64,000 nucleotides of DNA from Cellvibrionaceae bacterium (GTDB taxonomy: Bacteria; Pseudomonadota; Gammaproteobacteria; Pseudomonadales; Cellvibrionaceae), in contig JANPZW010000015.1 in the NCBI GenBank assembly GCA_024707385.1, forward strand, positions 124,001 through 188,000, read 5' to 3'. The notes below the pieces were generated by a model. That model did not search any database and was not told where the DNA came from. It saw nothing but the letters and a program-made list of their open reading frames with translations. The position numbers and the translations under genes were made by a program. Position 1 is the first letter of the stretch; the number at the start of each line of letters is the position of its first letter. Shown one piece after another: positions 1 through 7,808 of the stretch.

Positions 1-1
1 C

Positions 2-220
2 GGCAAGCTGCGCGGCTGCGTGCTGACCAAGCTGGATGAAGCGGGCAGCCTCGGCGAAGCGCTGGGCGTTGTGATCCAGCAGAAATTGCCGGTGCTCTAC
101 TGTACCGACGGCCAAGCCATCCCCAACGACCTCTCCGTAGCCTCCGCCGCCGCCCTTGTGGCTAAAGCGGTGGGCATCATGAAGGCGCAGAAGGGCAGCG
201 CGGTGGCGGGAGCGGTGTAG
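2..220 (+). CDS. flhF: Flagellar GTPase FlhF, C-terminal end (partial)
   Basis: This is the last 72 residues of an SRP-type GTPase; the 5' part lies outside the window. The fragment shows the SRP-GTPase closing motifs: LTKLDEA, the G4-like element for guanine specificity, then GEALGVV and a TDGQAIPNDL segment near the C-terminus. FlhF directs the number and polar placement of the flagellum and acts with FleN (FlhG), encoded next. The family and the neighbour agree, so the call is firm although only the end of the domain is visible. Confidence 0.9.
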   Translation, partial: GKLRGCVLTKLDEAGSLGEALGVVIQQKLPVLYCTDGQAIPNDLSVASAAALVAKAVGIMKAQKGSAVAGAV

Positions 221-236
221 GGATTGGCACATTTTG

Positions 237-337
237 TTCCTCCCCCTTTAAAAGGGGGAGGCTAGGAGGGGGTGTCGGGTGGCGCAGTGGCCGGGAAGTC
301 TGCAACCCCACCCCTCCCTTAATAAGGGGAGGGAGAA
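237..337. repeat. Imperfect inverted-repeat element between flhF and fleN
   Basis: Two C-rich/G-rich palindromes face each other. The left one (about 239-261) has a CCTCCCCC/GGGGGAGG stem around an A/T centre. The right one (about 311-332) is a similar CCCTCCCTT/AAGGGGAGGG hairpin. The arms as a whole are also inverted relative to each other (AGGAGGGGGTG on the left, CAACCCCACCCCTCC on the right), with about 30 bases between. This is the form of a short non-coding palindromic or MITE-like repeat. It sits between two co-directional flagellar genes and carries no plausible gene. Confidence 0.55.
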
Positions 338-431
338 CGCCCAAGCCCGGTGGTATTGAGATAAGCATCTATACTGAAACCAAATACTGCCCAGACCGCG
401 TCCGGGCGTTCACCACAAGGTAATGTGTTGC

Positions 432-1259
432 ATGAGTTCAAGTCGTCCAGTCAAAGTTATCGCGGTCACCGGGGGTAAGGGTGGGGTGGGTAAGACCAAC
501 CTCTCGGTCAATCTCAGCGTCGCTCTGGCAGAAATGCAGCGCCGTGTGGTGTTGATGGATGCAGACCTGGGATTGGCGAATGTGGACTTATTGCTCGGTT
601 TACAGACGCGCTTCACCTTGGCGGATGTCCTCAGCGGCGAGCGCAGAATCCGCGACATTCTTTTAAACGGCCCCGGCGGTATGAAAGTGGTGCCGGCGTC
701 GTCCGGCGTTGCCAATATGGCCAAACTGTCCCATCAGGAACACGCGGCCATTATTCATTCCTTCAGCGAACTGAGCGATCAACTTGATGTTTTGATCATC
801 GACACTGCGGCGGGTATTTCCGACACGGTCGTCAGCTTTGTGCGCGCGGCGCAGGAAGTCATAGTGGTGGTATGTGACGAACCCTCGTCCATCACCGACG
901 CCTACGCGTTGATTAAATTGCTCAATACCGAACACGACGTTTTCCGCTTCCGCGTTATCGCAAATATGACGCGCACCCAGCAGGAGGGTATTAACCTGTT
1001 CAATAAATTGAATGGGGTGTGCGAGCGGTTTCTCGATGCGTCGCTGCAATATGTCGGCTCTGTACCGTTTGACGAAAATGTGCGCAAGGCGGTACAGAAG
1101 CGCAAAGCCCTGCTGGAATTCGCGCCGCAGTGCAAAGCGTCCCAGGCGATTCGCGCATTGGCGCAAAAGGTCGACAGCTGGCCGACCTCCCAAACGGCTC
1201 GCGGGCATCTGGAATTTTTCTTCGAACGATTGTTGCAGTCTGCGAATGTGGGGACCTGA
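432..1259 (+). CDS. fleN: Flagellar number regulator FleN/FlhG (MinD-like ATPase)
   Basis: MinD/ParA-type ATPase that limits flagellar number and antagonises the master regulator FleQ. A deviant Walker A (GGKGGVGKTNLSVNL) stands near the N-terminus, followed by DADLGLANVDLLLGL (switch I region) and LIIDTAAGISD (Walker B). It lies between flhF and fliA, as in pseudomonads. An in-frame ATG at 423 is only two bases from the AAGG at 417-420, whereas the ATG at 432 has 11-base spacing, so 432 is preferred; the protein is then 275 residues. Confidence 0.92.
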   Translation: MSSSRPVKVIAVTGGKGGVGKTNLSVNLSVALAEMQRRVVLMDADLGLANVDLLLGLQTRFTLADVLSGERRIRDILLNGPGGMKVVPASSGVANMAKLSHQEHAAIIHSFSELSDQLDVLIIDTAAGISDTVVSFVRAAQEVIVVVCDEPSSITDAYALIKLLNTEHDVFRFRVIANMTRTQQEGINLFNKLNGVCERFLDASLQYVGSVPFDENVRKAVQKRKALLEFAPQCKASQAIRALAQKVDSWPTSQTARGHLEFFFERLLQSANVGT

Positions 1260-1430
1260 CAGCGGCGCACGAAAAACACAAGCATATAAAAGAACGTAAA
1301 GAATCAATCCATGACAACAACTCTCCCACAGCCTCGGCTTCTCCGGGTGGATGCCCGGATACTGGAAAATCCCCGGACAAATTCTTTCCAGTGCTCTCGG
1401 CGCATTTGAGCGTCGTGGTGAAGTCAATCA

Positions 1431-2171
1431 GTGGGTAAAGCAGTGATAGCGGGTCGAATGGTGTACGAGCGAACTCAGGAAGTCGGCATGCAAATGCAGG
1501 TCGAACAATATGCTTACCTGGTTAAGCGAATCGCCCTGCATATGATTGCCAGGCTGCCGGCGAGCGTGCAACTTGACGACCTGCTGCAGGCGGGCATGAT
1601 CGGTTTGCTGGAGGCCGCGCAGAAATTTGACGGCAGCAAAGGCGCGTCTTTTGAAACCTACGCCGGTATCCGGATTCGCGGCGCCATCGTTGACGAAATG
1701 CGCCGCGGCGATTGGGTGCCGCGCTCGGTCCATCGCAACGCCCGTCGCATCACCGAAACCATGAATTATTTGGAAGGGCGTCTGGGCCGCGAGGCGAGCG
1801 ATGCGGAAATCGCCGCCGAAATGGAGATCAGTCTCGACGAATATCACGCCATGGCCAACGATAGTATTTCCGGCCGGCTGTTCAGTCTCGACGAAACCCT
1901 GCACGAAGAAGAAATCAACACCACACAGATCGCGGTCAGCGAAATGCTGCAAGGGCCTTCGGAGATAACCCAGCGCAAAGCGATGCAAAAAGCCCTCGCG
2001 CAGGCCATCGACGATCTGCCCGAACGGGAAAAATTGGTGTTGTCGCTTTACTACGAAGAAGAAATGAACCTCAAGGAGATCGGCCTGGTGCTCGGCGTCA
2101 GCGAGTCCCGGGTATGTCAGATCCACACCCAGGCGGCCCTGAAACTGAAGAAAAAGCTCAGCGACTGGTAA
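1431..2171 (+). CDS. fliA: Flagellar sigma factor FliA (sigma-28)
   Basis: Sigma-28 directs RNA polymerase to late flagellar and chemotaxis promoters. Region 2 is clear (ARLPASVQLDDLLQAG, then KGASFETYAGIRIRG and RRGDWVPRSVHR). Region 4 closes the protein (LPEREKLVLSLYYEEEM, then LKEIGLVLGVSESRVCQIH). The length, about 245 residues, is normal. The start is uncertain: GTG 1431, GTG 1443 and ATG 1458 are in frame and none has a strong ribosome site, so 1431 is the longest option. The gene precedes cheY and the promoter at 2297-2323 that this sigma factor would read. Confidence 0.93.
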   Translation: MGKAVIAGRMVYERTQEVGMQMQVEQYAYLVKRIALHMIARLPASVQLDDLLQAGMIGLLEAAQKFDGSKGASFETYAGIRIRGAIVDEMRRGDWVPRSVHRNARRITETMNYLEGRLGREASDAEIAAEMEISLDEYHAMANDSISGRLFSLDETLHEEEINTTQIAVSEMLQGPSEITQRKAMQKALAQAIDDLPEREKLVLSLYYEEEMNLKEIGLVLGVSESRVCQIHTQAALKLKKKLSDW

Positions 2172-2296
2172 GTGTGCACCAGCGCGCCACCCTCCCGCCG
2201 AAATGTGACGGACCAATAAATTTTCTGGCCGCACGGCCGCGACGGACTAGACTTGTAAAGGTCGGGCCCGCCATCCAAACAACGGGCTGCAAACAA

Positions 2297-2323
2297 TAAA
2301 GCCCTGCCGATACAAACCGATAC
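2297..2323 (+). promoter_or_regulatory. Candidate FliA (sigma-28) promoter of the cheYZAB-mot operon
   Basis: TAAAGCCC at 2297-2304, an 11-base spacer, and ACCGATAC at 2316-2323 match the sigma-28 consensus TAAAGTTT-N11-GCCGATAA at about 11 of 16 positions, with the conserved spacing. Transcription would begin near 2330, just ahead of the cheY ribosome site (GGAGG 2336-2340). Pseudomonas chemotaxis genes are known FliA targets. Not tested experimentally here. Confidence 0.6.
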
Positions 2324-2345
2324 GACTGGGAAACTGGAGGTAGCG

Positions 2346-2732
2346 TTGGACAAAAACATGAAAATCCTCATTGTTGACGATTTTTCGACAATGCGCAGGA
2401 TCATAAAAAATCTGCTGCGGGATTTGGGTTTTACCAACACGCAAGAGGCAGATGACGGCACCACCGCATTGCCGATGTTACGCAGCGGCGATTTTGATTT
2501 TCTGGTCACCGACTGGAACATGCCGGGCATGACCGGCATAGATCTGCTCAAACAGGTGCGCGCCGATCCACGTCTGGCATCCCTGCCGGTATTGATGGTT
2601 ACCGCCGAAGCCAAGCGCGACCAGATTATCGAAGCCGCGCAGGCGGGCGTGAACGGTTATGTCGTCAAGCCATTCACTGCGCAGGTATTGAAAGAAAAGA
2701 TCGATAAGATTTTTGAGCGTGTTGGCGGCTAA
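2346..2732 (+). CDS. cheY: Chemotaxis response regulator CheY
   Basis: Single receiver domain that carries phosphate from CheA to the flagellar switch. Acidic pocket residues are in LIVDDFSTMRR, the phosphoacceptor Asp is in FLVTDWNMPGM, Thr is in LMVTAEAK and Lys is in YVVKPFTAQ. A start decision is needed: TTG 2346 lies five bases after a perfect GGAGG, whereas ATG 2358 (MKILIVDD, the usual N-terminus) is 17 bases away. The ribosome site favours TTG, giving 128 residues. First gene after the putative FliA promoter. Confidence 0.95.
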   Translation: MDKNMKILIVDDFSTMRRIIKNLLRDLGFTNTQEADDGTTALPMLRSGDFDFLVTDWNMPGMTGIDLLKQVRADPRLASLPVLMVTAEAKRDQIIEAAQAGVNGYVVKPFTAQVLKEKIDKIFERVGG

Positions 2733-2743
2733 GCAATTGTTCA

Positions 2744-2777
2744 GCGATAGATTCGGTTAAGCGATAGGTTCGGTTAA
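2744..2777 (+). repeat. 17-bp tandem duplication abutting the cheZ start
   Basis: Two 17-base units, 2744-2760 and 2761-2777, differ at one position (GCGATAGATTCGGTTAA and GCGATAGGTTCGGTTAA). The second ends directly at the cheZ ATG and carries the only AGG available as a ribosome site, at 2766-2768. It looks like a recent local duplication that shapes the cheZ translation start. Confidence 0.7.
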
Positions 2778-3557
2778 ATGGAAACAGCAGGTCATCTGAA
2801 AAACGATGCGGAATTTGTCGCCGAATTGCAGGACTGCGCCAAACTTCTTGTCGAAAAATTACAGAACAATGAGTACGAGGATGCCTCGCACCTCATCCGC
2901 AATCTGTACAACGCGCGTGATCGCCATATTTTCAATTCGGTGGGCAAACTGACGCGCGCGCTGCACGATGCGATCGTTAATTTCAATGTGGATGCGAATC
3001 TGTACCCGGAGGCCCACTCCTCAGAAATCCGCGACGCCTCCGACCGTTTGCAGTACGTCATTCGCATGACCCAGGACGCGGCCAACAGAACCATGGACCG
3101 GGTCGAAACCGCCGCCCCTATCGCCGCCAATCTCGGCCAGGAAGCGCACGCGCTGCGCGCGGAATGGGGTCGGTTGCAAAGACGCGAATTGAGCAAAGAT
3201 GAATTCGCCCGTCTCTACAGCCGCATCAACGATTTTCTCGAACAGATGGGTGAGGGCACCGATGCTCTCAACCAAAACCTGCAAGCCATTATTCTCGAGC
3301 AGGGATTTCAGGATCTCACTGGTCAATTGCTGAAAAAAGTTATTGGTCTGATTACCGATGTGGAAAAGGAGCTGGTGAATCTGGTGCGTATCGCCGGACA
3401 TGTCGAAGAGGTGACCGGCCTCAACACCGAGCACAGGGCGAGTGACAAAAGCACTGGTAAATCCACGAGTGCGGAAGGTCCGCAGATCCATGCCCGCCCC
3501 GATGTGGTGAGCGGACAGGATGATGTGGACGACCTTTTATCAAGTTTGGGTTTTTGA
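2778..3557 (+). CDS. cheZ: CheY-P phosphatase CheZ
   Basis: CheZ speeds dephosphorylation of CheY-P. The protein is largely helical, as expected of the four-helix-bundle dimer. The active segment ILEQGFQDLTGQLLKKVIGL carries the catalytic Gln of the conserved QDLTGQ motif. The C-terminal peptide DDVDDLLSSLGF is the CheY-tethering tail, joined by a flexible Ser/Thr-rich linker (about residues 215-245). At 259 residues the length is typical. cheA follows 10 bases later. Confidence 0.94.
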   Translation: METAGHLKNDAEFVAELQDCAKLLVEKLQNNEYEDASHLIRNLYNARDRHIFNSVGKLTRALHDAIVNFNVDANLYPEAHSSEIRDASDRLQYVIRMTQDAANRTMDRVETAAPIAANLGQEAHALRAEWGRLQRRELSKDEFARLYSRINDFLEQMGEGTDALNQNLQAIILEQGFQDLTGQLLKKVIGLITDVEKELVNLVRIAGHVEEVTGLNTEHRASDKSTGKSTSAEGPQIHARPDVVSGQDDVDDLLSSLGF

Positions 3558-3567
3558 GGAGTGTTGA

Positions 3568-5916
3568 ATGTCGTTCGGAGAAGATGACGAGATTCTTCAA
3601 GACTTCCTGGTGGAGGCAGGTGAGATTCTTGATCAATTGTCCGAGCAGCTGGTTGAGCTTGAGCAACGACCGGACGACCGCAATCTGCTCAATGCAATTT
3701 TTCGCGGCTTCCACACCGTCAAAGGCGGCGCCGGTTTTTTACAACTGGATGCCATGGTGGAGTGCTGTCACGCCACGGAAAATCTTTTCGATATTCTGCG
3801 CAACGGCAAACGCGACGTTACACCGGCATTGATGGATGTGGTGCTGCAGGCGCTGGATACCGTCAATTCCCAGTTTCAACAGATTTCCCAGCGCGCAGAA
3901 CCCGTGCACGCACCAGCGGAATTGATGGCCAAACTGGCCGCGCTGGTCAAAGGGGACGAACCTGCCGAGGCGGCTGCCGCAGCGGCCAAAACATCACCGA
4001 GCAAATCTTCTACTCAGAGCAAGTCTGCTGCTGAAAACAAGATTTCAAGCGAGAAAAAATCCGCTTCCCCCGACAAATCATCAGCCGAGAATAAAACCGG
4101 AGGTGAATTTCTCCGCCCGGCGGATCAACCAAACTCTCTGGATCTTACCGACGATGAATTTGAGGGGTTTCTTGAGGCGATCAGTGACAAAGGCGCTGCC
4201 GGCAAAAAATCGGCTGGCGAAAATAAATCCCCCATCGTAAACGAGCCTGCGGCATCTGCGGTTGGCGCTGACGAAATTTCCGAAGATGAATTCGAAGCCC
4301 TGCTCGACCAGTTGAATGGCGTCGGCAAGGCGCCGGGTAATAAAAAGGCTGCTCCGGCGACGCCAGTCGCTCCGGTTGTGCCACCCGCGGCGGCTGGCAA
4401 TGAAATCGGCGAAGACGAATTCGAATCGCTCCTCGACCAGCTCCACGGTGTCGGCAAAGGTCCCGGTCGCGCCGAAACGGGGGTGTCATCCATCGCGCCT
4501 TCTGCCGCGCCAGCCGATCTCATCAGCGATTCTGAATTCGAAGATCTGCTCGACCAGCTGCACGGTCGCGGCAGAGGTCCTACTGCCGTCCGCGCTGAGA
4601 GCGAACCCCAGGCTGCCAAAGCTGAAGCGGCGGACGATTATTTTCCCGAGGATCGACAGGCTCCGCAGGCACCCAAGTCCCGCGAGGCTGATTCCGCGCG
4701 CAATCGCGATGGCGGGCCGGTTGCTTCGGGCAGCGCGGCCCATCAGACCGAAGCAACCGTGCGGGTGGATACGCAGCGGCTCGATGACATCATGAACATG
4801 GTGGGCGAACTGGTGCTGGTGCGAAACCGGCTGGTGCGCTTGGGGCTGGATTCCACGGATGAGTCATTGTCCAAAGCGGTAGCCAATCTGGATGTGGTGA
4901 CGGCGGATCTGCAAACCGCAGTGATGAAAACCCGCATGCAGCCTATCAAAAAAGTCTTCGGCCGTTTTCCCCGCGTGGTGCGCGATCTCGCTCGCAATCT
5001 GAAAAAAGAAATTCACCTGGAGCTGGTGGGCGAAGAGACCGATCTGGATAAAAACCTGGTCGAGGCACTCGCCGATCCCCTGGTTCACCTGGTGCGCAAT
5101 GCTGTCGATCACGGCATTGAGTTTCCCGCGGCGCGGGAGAGTGTGGGCAAGTCCCGCATCGGCAAAGTGGTGTTGGCCGCTGAGCAGGAGGGCGACCATA
5201 TCTTGCTGTCTATCACTGATGACGGCGCCGGTATGGACCCGGTGAAATTGCGCGAAAAAGCCGTGGAAAAAGGCATTCTGGATGCCGATGCGGCGGTGCG
5301 TCTGTCGGATGTGGAAGCGTTCAATTTGATTTTCGCACCGGGATTTTCCACCAAGACGGAAATCTCCGATGTGTCCGGCCGCGGCGTCGGCATGGACGTG
5401 GTGAAAACCAAAATCGCCCAGCTCAACGGCTCGGTGGAAATCCAGTCGAAAAAAGGCGAGGGCACGCGCCTGAAGATCAAGGTGCCGCTCACCCTGGCGA
5501 TCATGCCGACCCTGATGATCATGCTCGGTCGTCAGGCATTCGCGCTGCCACTGGTGAACGTCAACGAAATTTTCCAGATGGACCTGACCAAATCCCATGT
5601 GGTGGATGGGCAGGAGTGCGTCACCATTCGCGACAAGGCGATCCCGATTTTTCATTTGAAACGCTGGCTGGTGCGCGGTCATCACGAGCGCGAAAAAATG
5701 CCCGGTGCCCATGTGGTGATCGTCACCGTCGGCACCCGGCGTGTCGGTTTTGTGGTGGATCAATTGATCGGCCAGGAAGAAGTCGTCATCAAGCCTCTCG
5801 GCAAAATGTTGCAGGGCACCCCTGGCATGGCGGGCGCCACCATTACCGGTGACGGCACCATCGCCCTGATCCTGGATGTGCCGAGCCTTTTAAAACGCTA
5901 CGCGGGCGGGATGTAG
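3568..5916 (+). CDS. cheA: Chemotaxis histidine kinase CheA
   Basis: Kinase core of the polar chemotaxis array, 782 residues. The N-terminal HPt domain has the phosphoacceptor His49 (FRGFHTVKGGAGF). The long Ala/Ser/Lys-rich linker, about residues 125-390, contains four acidic short repeats (starting near residues 191, 235, 278 and 317; the last three read EFExLLDQLxGxGxGP-like). Then come the dimerisation domain, the ATPase (N box VHLVRNAVDHG, G1 DDGAGMD, G2 GRGVGMDVV) and a C-terminal CheW-like domain. The repeat-bearing linker lies where the ParP-binding LID region of CheA has been described in vibrios. Confidence 0.96.
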   Translation: MSFGEDDEILQDFLVEAGEILDQLSEQLVELEQRPDDRNLLNAIFRGFHTVKGGAGFLQLDAMVECCHATENLFDILRNGKRDVTPALMDVVLQALDTVNSQFQQISQRAEPVHAPAELMAKLAALVKGDEPAEAAAAAAKTSPSKSSTQSKSAAENKISSEKKSASPDKSSAENKTGGEFLRPADQPNSLDLTDDEFEGFLEAISDKGAAGKKSAGENKSPIVNEPAASAVGADEISEDEFEALLDQLNGVGKAPGNKKAAPATPVAPVVPPAAAGNEIGEDEFESLLDQLHGVGKGPGRAETGVSSIAPSAAPADLISDSEFEDLLDQLHGRGRGPTAVRAESEPQAAKAEAADDYFPEDRQAPQAPKSREADSARNRDGGPVASGSAAHQTEATVRVDTQRLDDIMNMVGELVLVRNRLVRLGLDSTDESLSKAVANLDVVTADLQTAVMKTRMQPIKKVFGRFPRVVRDLARNLKKEIHLELVGEETDLDKNLVEALADPLVHLVRNAVDHGIEFPAARESVGKSRIGKVVLAAEQEGDHILLSITDDGAGMDPVKLREKAVEKGILDADAAVRLSDVEAFNLIFAPGFSTKTEISDVSGRGVGMDVVKTKIAQLNGSVEIQSKKGEGTRLKIKVPLTLAIMPTLMIMLGRQAFALPLVNVNEIFQMDLTKSHVVDGQECVTIRDKAIPIFHLKRWLVRGHHEREKMPGAHVVIVTVGTRRVGFVVDQLIGQEEVVIKPLGKMLQGTPGMAGATITGDGTIALILDVPSLLKRYAGGM

Positions 5917-5944
5917 AACTGAACTTTCACAGGTGAGGGGCGCT

Positions 5945-7060
5945 GTGGTTTACAAGGTTTTGGTGGTCGACGATTCCAGCTTTTTCCAGATGCGTCTCAG
6001 AGACATCATCAATGAGCATCCGGAACTCAAAGTTGTCGGCGTCGCAGCCAACGGCCAGGAGGCGATCGAGCTTGCCGATCAGCTTCAGCCGGATATCATT
6101 TCCATGGATTACGAAATGCCTCGCATGGACGGAGTCTCCGCCGTGCGCGCCATAATGGCCAAGCGGCCGGTGCCGATTGTGATGTTTTCCTCCATGACCT
6201 ACGAAGGCGCGCGCGTCACTCTGGACGCGCTGGAAGCCGGCGCGGTCGATTTCATTCCGAAGAATTTCGCCGAGGTATCGCGCAACTCTGCCGTGCTGAA
6301 GAAGAAATTGCAGGAGACATTACTGGCCTTCGCCCGCCAGGCGCAACCGCGGGTCGAGTCACGTCCTGCGCCAGTTACATCCACTTCAGTTACATCCGCC
6401 TCAGTTAAATCCTCTTCGGTTGCGCCAGCGCGCGCGCGTATGCCGGAATCAGCGCGCCGTCCCGCGGAAGCAGCGCAGGCAAGCGCGCCGCGTCGGTCGT
6501 TGAAAGGCAAAATCAAGCTATTGGTGATAGGCGCCTCGACCGGTGGACCTGTCGCCCTGTCCGAAGTGATCCAGCGGCTGCCGGTGTCCTTTCCCTTGCC
6601 GGTTATCGTCATTCAACACATGCCGGAGAGTTTCACCCGCGCCTTTGCCGAGCGTCTGGACAAGATCTGCGCGGTGCATGTGGCGGAGGCGCGCGATGGG
6701 GACCTGTTGCAGCCGGGCCACGTGCTGGTGGCTCCCGGTGGCAGCCAACTGATTCTTGATAAACGCGGCAGCGTGAAGATTCTGCCAGGAGATGATCGGG
6801 TGAGTTACAAACCGTCCGTTGACATCACCTTCGCCTCCGCCGCCAACGTGTTTGGCGCCGGCGTGCTGGGTGTTGTGCTGACGGGAATGGGTGCCGATGG
6901 CAGCGAGGGCGCGCGTCTGCTCAAAGAAAAAGGTGCGGTGATCTGGGGGCAGGACCAGGCCAGTTGCGTGGTCTATGGCATGCCCAAGGCCGTCGCCGGG
7001 CTGGCCGACGAAGTGCTGCCCCTGGCTCAGATCGGCCCGCGTCTGGCGCAGGATTTTTAG
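5945..7060 (+). CDS. cheB: Chemotaxis methylesterase/glutaminase CheB
   Basis: Adaptation enzyme that removes methyl groups from receptors. The receiver domain (residues 1-125) has VVDDSSFFQMR and phosphoacceptor Asp in SMDYEMPRMDG. A Ser/Ala/Arg-rich linker follows, then the catalytic domain with the triad Ser in IGASTGGP, His in VIQHMPESF and Asp in TGMGADGSEG. An earlier GTG (5933) overlaps the ribosome site AGGTGAGG (5931-5938); GTG 5945 has normal spacing and matches the usual N-terminus, so it is preferred. motC follows one base after the stop. Confidence 0.94.
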   Translation: MVYKVLVVDDSSFFQMRLRDIINEHPELKVVGVAANGQEAIELADQLQPDIISMDYEMPRMDGVSAVRAIMAKRPVPIVMFSSMTYEGARVTLDALEAGAVDFIPKNFAEVSRNSAVLKKKLQETLLAFARQAQPRVESRPAPVTSTSVTSASVKSSSVAPARARMPESARRPAEAAQASAPRRSLKGKIKLLVIGASTGGPVALSEVIQRLPVSFPLPVIVIQHMPESFTRAFAERLDKICAVHVAEARDGDLLQPGHVLVAPGGSQLILDKRGSVKILPGDDRVSYKPSVDITFASAANVFGAGVLGVVLTGMGADGSEGARLLKEKGAVIWGQDQASCVVYGMPKAVAGLADEVLPLAQIGPRLAQDF

Positions 7061-7061
7061 T

Positions 7062-7802
7062 ATGGACATACTCACGATCATCGGTGTCATCCTCGGTTTT
7101 GCCGCCCTGATCGGCGGCAATATTCTCGAGGGCGGTTCCTGGCAATCTCTGGTCAACGGGCCGGCCGCACTGATCGTCTTCGGCGGTACCTTCGGCGCCG
7201 CAATTCTGCAGACCCCCAAGGAGTGCCTGAGGCGCGCCGTCAAAATGTTTGTCTGGGTGGTGCGGCCACCTCGCGCGCAGTTTCAACAGGGCATAGATAC
7301 AGTGGTGAGCTGGGCGAAAGTCGCGCGCAAGGAGGGGCTGCTGGGGCTGGAAAATATCGCCGAGACGGAGAAGGACCTGTTTTTCCGCAAAGGGCTGCAA
7401 TTGCTGGTGGATGGCAGTGAGCCGGAAGTGATCCGCCATGTGATGGAGACCGATCTGCTGGTAGCGGAGAAACGCGATTTCGACGCCGTGCATTTTTACG
7501 AAAGTATGGGCGGCTATGCGCCCACCATCGGCATCATAGGCGCGGTTATGGGACTGATCCATGTGATGCGGCATCTAACCGATCCGGCGCAACTCGGGCC
7601 CGGTATCGCCGTGGCCTTCGTCGCGACCATTTATGGTGTGGCCTTCGCCAACCTACTGGCGCTGCCGGTGGCCAACAAATTGCGCCAGTGCGTGCGCGAA
7701 CAATCACAATTCCGCGAGCTGATCATCGACGGCATCATCGCCGTCGCCGATGGGGAAAATCCCAGAGCCATCGAGATGAAGCTCAGCGGTTATCTTCACT
7801 GA
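7062..7802 (+). CDS. motC: Flagellar motor stator MotC (MotA family)
   Basis: Proton-channel subunit of the second Pseudomonas-type stator pair. Four membrane segments fit the MotA plan: two near the N-terminus (IIGVILGFAALIGG; LIVFGGTFGAAIL) and two after the cytoplasmic domain (APTIGIIGAVMGLI; GIAVAFVATIYGVAFANLLA). The cytoplasmic domain holds charged residues expected for FliG contact (about residues 80-150). 246 residues. Follows cheB by one base and precedes motD, an order conserved in pseudomonads; translation is probably coupled. Confidence 0.93.
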   Translation: MDILTIIGVILGFAALIGGNILEGGSWQSLVNGPAALIVFGGTFGAAILQTPKECLRRAVKMFVWVVRPPRAQFQQGIDTVVSWAKVARKEGLLGLENIAETEKDLFFRKGLQLLVDGSEPEVIRHVMETDLLVAEKRDFDAVHFYESMGGYAPTIGIIGAVMGLIHVMRHLTDPAQLGPGIAVAFVATIYGVAFANLLALPVANKLRQCVREQSQFRELIIDGIIAVADGENPRAIEMKLSGYLH

Positions 7803-7808
7803 CGCACC

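Noticed and set aside
1311..1409. 32-codon reading starting MTTTLPQPRLLRVDARILE between fleN and fliA
   Set aside because: Too short, no ribosome site and no known relative.
4864..5763. 299-codon open frame on the minus strand
   Set aside because: Antisense to the kinase core of cheA; unusual His-rich composition typical of shadows.
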